DNA from: Musa acuminata AAA Group
Taxonomy: Eukaryota > Streptophyta > Magnoliopsida > Zingiberales > Musaceae
DNA length: 64,000 nt
Direction: 5' to 3'
Assembly (NCBI RefSeq): GCF_036884655.1
Contig: NC_088345.1
Span: forward strand, 17,851,001 to 17,915,000
Each line of letters starts with the position of its first letter. The stretch's first letter is position 1. This document shows positions 1 to 8,237 of the stretch, in pieces. The notes below the pieces were generated by a model. That model did no database searches, had not been told where the DNA came from, and saw only the letters and a program-made list of their open reading frames with translations. A program made the translations under genes and the position numbers.

Positions 1-540
1 CTATTATGGAATTCATATCTAAAAATGAATTTGTGTTGCTGTAAATTTTCATCATAAACCGTTGAAATTTTTCGATAAGAATTCTGCAATCGCAACTTGC
101 ACCAATTTCCTTGCTATTATACTGCCGAAATTTTCTTGATTAAATTAAACATCATTGCTGTCATATAAATTGTGAATTTTCTTTTAATTCCCTCCTCAAT
201 TCTCTCAAGTTTTTGGTGGAAATTACGTTGAGAAACCGTTGTTTCTTCGATGACAATTCTACTCTTACAAGACAGCACATACTTGCTGTAACTTCCACCA
301 ATTTCTATCAAACTTTTGCTACCATCTACCACAGATCTAAAACTTTCATCCATAGCCCTAAAACTCCACCAAGCCACACCCTCAAACTACACCCAAAATA
401 GCCACAAAACAAGCCTAAACCATAGCCTACATCCACCAATCCACCAACCCTTTCGATCATCACCTCTCTCAACCAATACATGCCATTAACCCGTCAATAA
501 AAGATAGATCTTAACATCACAGATTTGGCAGCATATACTA
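1..540. other. Unassigned AT-rich stretch, probable 5' leader of gypsy H
   Basis: I recognise no protein, LTR end or primer-binding site here. The short reading frames on both strands (62 and 86 codons) resemble nothing I know. The stretch runs directly into the first methionine of a Ty3/gypsy gag at 541, so it is most simply the untranslated leader of that element, whose 5' LTR would lie left of the window. It does not resemble the H 3' LTR at 13720-14113. A fragment of some other element is also possible. Confidence 0.35.
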
Positions 541-734
541 TGGCATCTGAGGAGGTAATCAATGCTAAATTCGAAGCCTTCAAGGCGTGAATGGAGGATA
601 AGATTCAAACAATCTTTACCGAACTCAGATTGGGCCGACCACTAAGCCCGAAGAAATCACATCAAGGAGAGAGCTTTGCCCAATCGTACCAAGCCCGAAG
701 ATATGACTTCCAAGAGAGGGGAAGCTCTATGACC
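541..734 (+). pseudogene. Gypsy H gag, N-terminal piece
   Basis: The frame starts MASEEVINAKFEAFKA, meets a TGA at 589-591, then continues MEDKIQTIF and a basic, Ser-rich stretch as far as the copia insertion. This is the poorly conserved leader of a chromovirus gag polyprotein, ahead of the capsid-like region at 10568. The insertion falls within codons still collinear with the downstream frame, so this piece and 10568-11545 are one broken gene. The in-frame stop means it makes no full protein. Confidence 0.7.
730..734. repeat. Target site duplication of copia A, left copy
   Basis: TGACC directly precedes the LTR terminus TGTTAGG. The same five bases follow the other LTR at 10563-10567. A perfect 5-bp duplication is the signature of one copia integration and defines both ends of element A. 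Confidence 0.95.
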
Positions 735-858
735 TGTTAGGATCGAGAGCACTAAGAGGGGGGGGGGTGAATTAGTGCAGCGGAAATCTTATAATAAATT
801 AAAAACCAAAAGCTGCGTTCGTTCAAAAACTATTATGATGCAAAAGCAAATTCTCAGT

Positions 859-1165
859 TTGTATCTAAGTGCAGTTTGCGTCTAAGCGCAGATTGCGTCT
901 AAGCGCAGTTTTGCGTCTAAGCGCAGATTGCGTCTAAGCGCAGTTTTGCGTCTAAGCGCAGTTTTGCGTCTAAACTCAGATTTACGTCTAAATGCAGATT
1001 TACGTCTAAACGCAGATTTACGTCTTAACGCAGTTTTACGTCTAAACGTAGTTTTACGTCTAAACGCAGATTTACGTCTAAACGCAGTTTTACGTCTAAA
1101 CGCAGTTTTACGTCTAAACGCAGATTTACGTCTAAACGCAGTTAGACGCAGATTTACGTCTAAAC
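859..1165. repeat. 18-bp tandem array in copia A LTR (about 16 units)
   Basis: Units of the form TTTACGTCTAAACGCAGA repeat about 16 times. The first five or six carry GCGTCTAAGCGCAG and the later ones ACGTCTAAACGCAG. Because 18 is a multiple of three, one frame encodes a spurious six-residue repeat (RLNADL). The second LTR holds the same array at 8363-8669. It lies downstream of the TATA box in element orientation, so it would fall in the transcribed R/U5 part. Degenerate single units continue to about 1460. Confidence 0.9.
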
Positions 1166-1880
1166 TTTGAAACTCGTTTGTATACTCGCAGAAGGCAGTA
1201 TGCAGTTCAAACCAAGACGTAAACGTGAACTGAAATCTGATGATTGAGCGAAGAAAGCCGATTTACGTCTGAATGCAGTTTTACGTCTAAATGTTGAAAC
1301 TCGTTCGTAAAATCGTAGAGGACAGATTGCAGTTATCAATAGGATTAAAATGTAAGCGTAAACTGCAGGGAAGCTCGTTCGTAAAAACACGGAAAACAGT
1401 TCTGCAGAATCAAACGTAAACGTAAACTGTAATGTATGAAAATACGAGTTTACGTCTGAATGCAGATTTGGAAGAACAGCACTTAGAACTTGTTCGTGAA
1501 AGCGCAGAGAGCAGTAGTGATGAGGGAGGTTTGCAGTAATGATAAAGTGCTCGAAAATAAACGCAAACCAGAGATTTAGAGTGGTTCGGTCAGCCTTGAC
1601 CTACTCCACTTTTGGCTTCCTCCACCGATGAGGTTGCCGACGTCAACTAGGTGCCTTCCTTCAATGGGCGAAGGCCAAACTTCCCTCTTACAGTTTCTCT
1701 CCTTTTGACAGGCTTAGGAGACAACCTTTACAGACCTTTCTCTCCTCACTTTACAATTGAAAACTTGAAGAACAGAAGGAGGAGACTTAAAGGCTTTACA
1801 ACACTTTTGAGCTCTTTAGAATCACAGAAAAGATCACAATTTCGGTATGGGTCTGTATCTTTTCAGTGCTGAATGGGTGG

Positions 1881-1892
1881 GGTATTTATAGG
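1881..1892 (-). promoter_or_regulatory. TATA box of copia A 3' LTR
   Basis: On the minus strand the sequence reads CCTATAAATACC, a plant TATA box, just downstream of the GC-rich repeats and upstream of the 18-bp array. The same box occupies the equivalent place in the other LTR (9385-9396) and in the K-family LTRs, which supports it as the retrotransposon promoter. Confidence 0.75.
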
Positions 1893-1984
1893 CCCCAACC
1901 CAATTCAAAATTCGAGCTCAAAACGATCAAATCGATCAAATCCCAGAATTTCTGGGATCAGGCGGTTGCACCTCTCGACTGGAG

Positions 1985-2545
1985 AGGTGGCACCGCCTGG
2001 CAGAGCTCGAAGACTGAGCTCTGCCGATTGCTTCTCTCTGCCAGAGCTCGAAGACTGAGCTCGATGGTTGCATCACCTGGCAGAGCTTGAAGACTGAGCT
2101 TGGTGGTTGCATCACCTGGCAGAGCTCGAAATCTGAGCTCGGTGGTTGCATCACTTGGCAGAGCTCCAAACTGAGCTCAAGCTGATGCACCATTCTGCCA
2201 GAGCTCGAAGACTGAGCTTGGTGAATGCATCACCTGGCAAAGCTCGAGACTGAGCTCAGGCTGATGCACCACTTTGCCAGAGCTCGAAGACTGAGCTTGG
2301 TGGTTGCATCGCCTGGCAGAGCTCGGAACTTGAGCTCTGGCGGTGCAACCTCTTGGCTGGGGCGGTTGCACCTCCCAGCCGTGCAGCCCTGGCGGTTGCA
2401 CCTCCTGGCTGGGGCGGTTGCACCTCCCAGCCCCACAGCCCAGGCGGTTGCACCTCCTGGCTGGGGTGGTTGCACCTCTCAACCCCACAGCCCAGGCGGT
2501 TGCACCTCCTGGCTGGGGCGGTTGCACCTCCTGGTGCAATCAGGG
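1985..2545. repeat. GC-rich minisatellite in U3 of copia A LTR
   Basis: Two interlocking repeat types occur. About 1990-2340 repeats CAGAGCTCGAAGACTGAGCT followed by GGTTGCATCACCTGG, with a period near 38-40 bp. About 2340-2545 repeats GGCGGTTGCACCTCCTGGCT. Both sit directly upstream of the TATA box in element orientation. The repeats are open in several frames on both strands (up to 120 codons), which is a by-product of base bias. The array is shared at 9489-10049, and diverged forms (GGCGGTACCACCGCC) appear in the K, J and G LTRs. Confidence 0.85.
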
Positions 2546-3058
2546 TCCGAATGGTTCACTCCATTCGACCCACTTTGAATCTTTTCAGGGGCCCAATTGC
2601 CCCAAGATTAAGCTAATGGGATCACCTCCCATTTTCATGCTTAATCATCGTGCTAACTACGATTATCTCTAAGACAACTTCTGCAGCTTGCTCCGATGCG
2701 TCAATCGCTTCTTCCGGCGAGTTTCCGGCCAACTTCCGTCGATCAACCGATAACCCTCGGTGATCCTTCTGCGGACATCCGGCATACTCCTGGACTTTGC
2801 GACGATCCACTTGGCGAGTTCCGACGAGCTTCGCTTGGCAAGCTTTTGGACTTCTCGGATCTGTTCTCTCTGAACCTCCGACGACCGTCCGAACTTCCGT
2901 CGAACTCTCGAACTCCCAACGTGATCATGATCTTGACTCCGGCGCAACTCCTGCTGCTTGTCTTACTCTCATCGTAGTTAATCCTGCACACTTATCTCAA
3001 CACATAGATTAGATAACAAATGACAATTGACTTCATCATCAAAATCCGAGATTCAACA

Positions 3059-3072
3059 ATCTCCCCCTTTTT
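3059..3072 (-). other. Polypurine tract of copia A
   Basis: On the minus strand AAAAAGGGGGAGAT abuts the 3' LTR start TGTTGAATC. This is the plus-strand primer for reverse transcription. The same tract follows LTR J (15697) and LTR1 of array K (17624). Confidence 0.9.
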
Positions 3073-3954
3073 GATGATGACAATCAATTGATAAAGGAGT
3101 TATCCTTAACTCCCCCTATCTATATGCCATAGTTGAGATAAGTCAACCTTGAATTCAAGACCTAAGAATTCAAGTGACGTATTGATAAGTTAGATCAGTT
3201 AAACTTATCAATGCTCCCATCATGATGCCTATCATGATGTATCTCTTCAAGAATTATGTCAAGGCATGACATACATCATCAAGTTTATATGATTGTGTTT
3301 GTAACCATTCATCATGTAATCATAAAACAACGAAGGACTTTTTACATGATGCTCACATTTGAGATTGTCTAGCAAGTTTGCATTTTCTTCACAATATCAA
3401 ATCAAGATATGATGCAAACTATAGTACATGTTCACATATCTCTTGGTGATGCAAGGATGGCATAACATTGTTTATGGCATCACTCAAGTATTTGTAACTA
3501 TGACATAGATATGATTATGGCAGTTCAGCTATGACATAGTGTTTATCAATTCATATTTTTCTCCCCCTTTGTCATCAACAAAAAGCATGATAGCATTATC
3601 AAGCATATAAAGGAAGTCATGACACATATATCACTTTATTGTTTTTGCTTGACGGAGGAAAAGTCATTTTCCAAGGAGTTTTCATAAGAGTGTACGGGAA
3701 CATCCCATTTTTAGCATACAACCCGAAAAATGAACTTCTTACATGCATTTGGTTAAAAATATTTGTCACATAATTTGCAACATGTTATTTGATCAAGCGT
3801 TGTCAAGACATCCGAAAAATAAATTTAAGTATTTGGACACATCAACATTCCTAATTCTCTTCTTATGTAATCAAATTGTTCTTCACATAGGGGTTTTGTG
3901 AAGATATCAGCTAGTTGATGTTTGGTATCAATAAACTCTATGGTTACATCATGA
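3073..3954 (-). other. 3' untranslated region of copia A with out-of-frame RNase H tail
   Basis: Nearest pol (about 3830-3955, minus) the sequence can be read as [19 protein letters not shown] followed by TKPL, the conserved C-terminus of copia RNase H, but in a different frame from the pol ORF and after a deletion. From there to 3073 I see only AT-rich, non-coding sequence with CTCCCCCTTTGTCATCAAC-like stretches, as in the other copia interiors in this window. I see no envelope-like ORF of the kind some SIRE elements carry. Confidence 0.75.
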
Positions 3955-6606
3955 TTAGTGACATGATCCTGATGTGCTTTTTCTGTCTAGTTTACAGCCA
4001 GCGAAGTCCGCATCAGCATAGGCTGTTAATTCAAAATTTTCTGATTTTGGGTACCATAATCCTAGATTGGTAGTTCCATTAAGATATCTGAGTATTCTTT
4101 TGACTGCTTTGAGATGGGATATCTTAGGGTCTGATTGAAATCTAGCACAAAGTCCTACACTGAACATGATGTCTGGTCTGGTGGCAGTGAGGTAAAGTAA
4201 ACTTCCTATCATACCCCTATAGGTTTTTTGATCGAAGCTTTCTCCATTCTCATCAATTTCTAACTTAGTGGAGGTGCTCATAGGGGTGTCAATGGCTTTT
4301 GAGTTATTCATTTTGAACTTCTTTAGCAAACTCACAGCATATTTGGTTTGACTAATAAAGATGCCATTGCTTAGTTGTTTGATTTGTAGGCCTAAGAAGA
4401 ATGTTAACTCTCCCATTAGACTCATTTCGAATTCATGACTCATAGTTTTCGCAAAGGATTTACAAAGAGATTCATTTGTAGAACCAAAGATAATGTCATC
4501 AACATAAATCTGAACAATGAGAAAATCATTTTCAAAATTCTTGATAAACAATGTAGTATCAACCTTGCCTTTTATAAAATTATTTTCAATAAGAAAAGAG
4601 CTAAGTCTCTCATACCAAGCCCTTGGGGCTTGTTTTAAACCATAGAGAGCTTTAGTTAATCTAAACACATGATTAGGGTAGCCATTATTTTCAAATCCAG
4701 GAGGTTGTTCAACATAAACTTCTTCGGAAATGAAACCATTTAGAAAAGCGCTTTTAACATCCATTTGAAATAACTTAAAATTATTGCAACTAGCGTAGGC
4801 AAGGAGCATCCTTATGGCTTCCAATCGAGCCACAGGTGCGAAGGTTTCTTCGTAATCGATACCTTCTTCTTGGTTGAAACCTTTGGCCACTAATCTAGCC
4901 TTGTTTCTAACCACGATACCATTTTCATCTTGCTTGTTTCTAAAGACCCATTTAGTACCAATTACTAAATGGTCATTTGGCCTAGGAACAAGCGTCCACA
5001 CCTCATTTCTCTCAAATTGATTTAATTCATCTTGCATTGCGATAATCCATGAATCATCTTTCATGGCTTCATCAACACATTTGGGTTCAATTTGGGAGAG
5101 AAAAGCGGCGTTGGCACAAAAGTTTTTAAAAGAAGATCGTGTTTGAACCCCCTTTGATATGTCTCCTAGGATTAGTTCCTTAGGATGAGCATCTATATAC
5201 TTCCAATCCTTGAGTAAGGATGTTTTGGAAGTGGATGCAACCAAGTTGCTAGTTGGAGACGGGGTTTCGTTTAAATTCAAGGAATCAAAATTAATATCAT
5301 CATCAAGATCATTTTTCTTAATTTCTGAAATCTCATTGAAAACAACATGGATGGATTCTTCAATAACTAAGGTTCTTTTATTGAAGATGCGAAAAGCTTT
5401 AGAAACCGAAGAATAACCAAGAAAGATTCCTTCATCAGATTTAGCATCGAATTTTCCTAAGTTATCCTTTTCATTCAAGATAAAACACTTACACCCAAAG
5501 ACTTTAAAATATGAGACATTGGGTTTTTTGTTATTCCATAACTCATAAGGAGTTTTGGTGAGTAAGGGTCTTACTAGGACTCTATTTAAAATATAACATG
5601 CAGTGTTTACAGCTTCGGCCCAAAAATATTTAGGTAGGCTATGGTCATTCAACATGGTTCTTGCCATTTCTTGCAAATTTCGATTTTTTCTTTCTACTAC
5701 CCCATTTTGTTGAGGATTTCTTGGAGTAGAGAAGTTATGGTTGTATCCGTTGAGTTCACAGAATTCTTGGAAGTCATGGTTTTGAAATTCTCCACCATGA
5801 TCACTTCTAATTGACGAAATCATAGATTCCTTTTCATTTTGAACAAGTTTACAAAACTTGGTAAAATGTCTAAAGCATTCATTTTTTTGTTTTAAGAAGT
5901 AGGTCCATGTATATCTACTGTAGTCATCAATAATGACAAAGGCGTATTTGCTACCTCCTAGACTCGATGTAGAGATTGGTCCGAACAAGTCCATATGGAT
6001 CAATTGTAAGGGCCTAGAGGTGCTTATTTGATTCTTAGCTTTGAAGCTACCCCTTATTTGCTTACCTAATTGGCAAGCATCACATACATTGTCTTTGATG
6101 AACTTGATATGAGGAATTCCTCTTACAAGTTCTCTAGATGATACTTGATTGATTAGTTTCATGCTAGCATGACCTAATCTTCTATGCCATAGCCAAGCAT
6201 CCTCATTTATAACGGCAAAGCACATTTCATCACATAAGTCATTGATGTCAATAGTGTATACGTTGTTTTGTTTTACTGCAATCATAGATATATTTTTGTG
6301 TGGTTTTTCAATGATGCAGGCATTAGATTCAAATCTTATAATATATCCTTTATCACATAATTGACTAATGCTCAAGAGGTTATGTTTTAAACCATCAACG
6401 AGTAAAACATCTTCAATAGAGAGGTTGGATTTGTTACCTATGGTTCCTTTGCCAATGATTTTACCCTTGTTGTTGTCTCCGAAGGTGACATATCCTTCGT
6501 CTATGCTAGAGAGCTTAGAGAATTGAGATGGATCTCCGGTCATATGCCTTGAGCATCCACTATCAAGGTACCATTTCTTGCTCCTAGCTTGCGATTGTTT
6601 AGTTTT
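3955..6606 (-). CDS. pol: Copia A pol: protease, integrase, reverse transcriptase (RNase H truncated)
   Basis: One open frame follows the UAG that ends gag, and is in the same frame as gag. It begins [19 protein letters not shown], which holds the aspartic protease DSG motif, so the first internal Met (6543) is not the true start. Numbering from that Met: the pre-integrase zinc finger has H120, H125, C154 and C157; the integrase triad is D185, D248 and E284 (D,D35E); RT carries [12 protein letters not shown] (D596) and YVDD at 680-683. RNase H begins [18 protein letters not shown], then the frame ends at once. The Glu of STTEAEY and the later Asp are lost, so RNase H is dead. Integrase and RT look intact. 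Confidence 0.93.
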   Translation of the reverse strand, partial: KTKQSQARSKKWYLDSGCSRHMTGDPSQFSKLSSIDEGYVTFGDNNKGKIIGKGTIGNKSNLSIEDVLLVDGLKHNLLSISQLCDKGYIIRFESNACIIEKPHKNISMIAVKQNNVYTIDINDLCDEMCFAVINEDAWLWHRRLGHASMKLINQVSSRELVRGIPHIKFIKDNVCDACQLGKQIRGSFKAKNQISTSRPLQLIHMDLFGPISTSSLGGSKYAFVIIDDYSRYTWTYFLKQKNECFRHFTKFCKLVQNEKESMISSIRSDHGGEFQNHDFQEFCELNGYNHNFSTPRNPQQNGVVERKNRNLQEMARTMLNDHSLPKYFWAEAVNTACYILNRVLVRPLLTKTPYELWNNKKPNVSYFKVFGCKCFILNEKDNLGKFDAKSDEGIFLGYSSVSKAFRIFNKRTLVIEESIHVVFNEISEIKKNDLDDDINFDSLNLNETPSPTSNLVASTSKTSLLKDWKYIDAHPKELILGDISKGVQTRSSFKNFCANAAFLSQIEPKCVDEAMKDDSWIIAMQDELNQFERNEVWTLVPRPNDHLVIGTKWVFRNKQDENGIVVRNKARLVAKGFNQEEGIDYEETFAPVARLEAIRMLLAYASCNNFKLFQMDVKSAFLNGFISEEVYVEQPPGFENNGYPNHVFRLTKALYGLKQAPRAWYERLSSFLIENNFIKGKVDTTLFIKNFENDFLIVQIYVDDIIFGSTNESLCKSFAKTMSHEFEMSLMGELTFFLGLQIKQLSNGIFISQTKYAVSLLKKFKMNNSKAIDTPMSTSTKLEIDENGESFDQKTYRGMIGSLLYLTATRPDIMFSVGLCARFQSDPKISHLKAVKRILRYLNGTTNLGLWYPKSENFELTAYADADFAGCKLDRKSTSGSCH

Positions 6607-8187
6607 CTACAAGAAAGGATGATGTTTAAGTACCCATTTGCTTTTGGGTGCCTCATAAATAGATCTACATTTTCTATCATGTTGCATAGAGTTTATCATG
6701 GTTCCTTTAGGAACCCAAATTAATTTGTTTGGACTTATTTTCTTGAATAGACAACAATGTGTCTTGTGTCCAGATTTGCAACAAAAGTTGCACTTGGTTT
6801 GGTGTTGAACGTGTAAGATGGGACCTTTTACAAAGGTAGTTGGATTTCGGTGAGGACTCCTCACAAATCCAATCCCACTTCTTTTGGGAGCATGACCCTT
6901 GTTTGTAAGGATCATGTTTAATGACTTGCTACCAACCTCGAATTTCTTCAAGGTGTCCTTAAGCAGCAAGTTTTCTTTTTGTATAGTTTCTAAATCATGA
7001 CATTTGATACATGAGTTTAAACTATCATGATGTTCAACTTTTAACTTATCAAACTCACAAGTAAGATTATCATGTACTCTTTTTAGCAACTTGTATTTTC
7101 TATTTATAACTTTGCATTCATCAAATAAATCATGGAAGGCATTTAATAATTCATCGAAAGATAAATCAGCATCTAATAAATCCGTTACCTCCTCTTCGAT
7201 GGCCATAAAGGCGTAATGAGCAACTTGCTCGGTGTTGGATTCTTCTTCCTCGGATGCGCTCGAATCATCCCATGTTGCTTGGAGCGCCTTCTTCTTTGTT
7301 CTTTTCTTGACTTGGGGACAATCACTTTTGTAATGTCCCGGCTTTTTACATTCATAGCAGATCACTTGGTCCTTCTTAGGTTCAAGTTTATTTTTCACAT
7401 CGTTTTTAAACTTGTTTCTTTTGAAGAATTTTTTAAACTTTCTTGTCAAAAGTGCCAAGTCATCGTCACAATCCTCATCACTTGAGTTTTCTCTCAAGTG
7501 GCATTCAGAAGTTTTAAGTGCCATATCCTTCCTGTTCTTTGGAAGGATGTCTTCTTGCTCTTCATGAGCTTTGCAGGTCATTTCGTAGGTCATTAATGAC
7601 CCGATTAGTTCTTCAAGAGGAAAATTTTGCAGATCTTTTGCCTCTTGAATGGCGGTGACTTTAGGATCCCAACTCTTAGGAAGGGATCTTAGTATCTTAT
7701 TAACAAGCTCAAAATCCGAAAAGCTCTTTCCGAGTCCTTTTAGACCGTTGACGACATCCGTGAAACGGGTAAACATGTCGCCAATGGTTTCACTCGGTTT
7801 CATTCGGAAAAGTTCAAAAGAATGCAGCAACAGATTGATTTTTGACTCTTTCACTCTACTTGTGCCCTCGTGGGTCACTTCAAGTGTGTGCCAAATATCA
7901 AAAGCAGTTTCGCAAGTTGAAACACGATTAAACTCGTTTTTATCAAGAGCGCAAAATAAGGCATTCATAGCCTTTGCATTAAGAGCGAAAGCCTTCTTCT
8001 CCAAATCGTTCCAATCGATCATTGGAAGAGAAGATTTTGAAAATCCATTTTCAACAAGGTTCCACAGTTCAAAATCCATAGAAATAAGAAAGATCCTCAT
8101 TCGGGTCTTCCAGTAAGTGTAGTCCGTTCCACTGAACATGGGTGGACGTGTAATCGAATGCCCCTCTTGGTTTCCGGCGTATGCCAT
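6607..8187 (-). CDS. gag: Copia A gag polyprotein, 526 aa
   Basis: This nucleocapsid/capsid protein would form the virus-like particle. The start is MAYAGNQEGHSITRPPMFSG about 35 bases past the primer-binding site, the usual copia position. The N-terminal half contains the retrotransposon gag (UBN2-like) fold with YTYWKTRM and FALNAKAMNALFCALDKNEF. Two CX2CX4HX4C knuckles are visible: C277/C280/H285/C290 and C466/C469/H474/C479, separated by an acidic region and a likely coiled coil rich in K, E and L. It ends at a UAG in frame with protease. There is no internal stop. A second knuckle is typical of large SIRE-type gags. Confidence 0.93.
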   Translation of the reverse strand: MAYAGNQEGHSITRPPMFSGTDYTYWKTRMRIFLISMDFELWNLVENGFSKSSLPMIDWNDLEKKAFALNAKAMNALFCALDKNEFNRVSTCETAFDIWHTLEVTHEGTSRVKESKINLLLHSFELFRMKPSETIGDMFTRFTDVVNGLKGLGKSFSDFELVNKILRSLPKSWDPKVTAIQEAKDLQNFPLEELIGSLMTYEMTCKAHEEQEDILPKNRKDMALKTSECHLRENSSDEDCDDDLALLTRKFKKFFKRNKFKNDVKNKLEPKKDQVICYECKKPGHYKSDCPQVKKRTKKKALQATWDDSSASEEEESNTEQVAHYAFMAIEEEVTDLLDADLSFDELLNAFHDLFDECKVINRKYKLLKRVHDNLTCEFDKLKVEHHDSLNSCIKCHDLETIQKENLLLKDTLKKFEVGSKSLNMILTNKGHAPKRSGIGFVRSPHRNPTTFVKGPILHVQHQTKCNFCCKSGHKTHCCLFKKISPNKLIWVPKGTMINSMQHDRKCRSIYEAPKSKWVLKHHPFL

Positions 8188-8223
8188 CTCTCTTGGGTTT
8201 TAATCCTTTAGAGAGTTAACCTT

Positions 8224-8235
8224 GCTCTGATACCA
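8224..8235 (-). other. Primer-binding site of copia A
   Basis: On the minus strand TGGTATCAGAGC follows the 5' LTR end by two bases. It matches the 3' end of plant initiator methionine tRNA, the usual copia primer. The identical or near-identical motif marks the PBS of every other element here. Confidence 0.92.
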
Positions 8236-8237
8236 AT

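Larger units (their letters stand above)
735..3058 (-). repeat. 3' LTR of copia A
   Basis: It runs from TGTTAGGATC to GATTCAACA on the plus strand, that is TGTTGAATC to GATCCTAACA in element orientation. It is 2,324 bp against 2,325 bp for its partner; the one-base difference is a run of 10 versus 11 G at the plus-strand left end. Inside are an 18-bp tandem array, a TATA box and a GC-rich array, each described separately. Reading frames of 60 to 120 codons inside it are translations of these repeats, not genes. Confidence 0.95.

Noticed and set aside
117..401. Two overlapping small frames at the left edge as host genes
   Set aside because: Short, on opposite strands, without recognisable motifs, and directly upstream of a gypsy gag.
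859..1165. Regularly spaced repeats resembling a CRISPR array
   Set aside because: Units are contiguous 18-mers with no unique spacers, in a plant retrotransposon LTR.
928..1170. An 80-codon repeat protein (RLNADL units) conserved in two places
   Set aside because: It is a reading of an 18-bp tandem array, and its conservation comes from being in the two LTRs of one recent insertion.
2177..2578. Overlapping 65-120-codon frames on both strands
   Set aside because: GC-rich minisatellite open in many frames; identical frames recur at 9681-10082 only because the LTR is duplicated.
8224..8235. Possible tRNA-Met genes at the TGGTATCAGAGC matches
   Set aside because: Only 12-18 bases match and no cloverleaf surrounds them; these are primer-binding sites.
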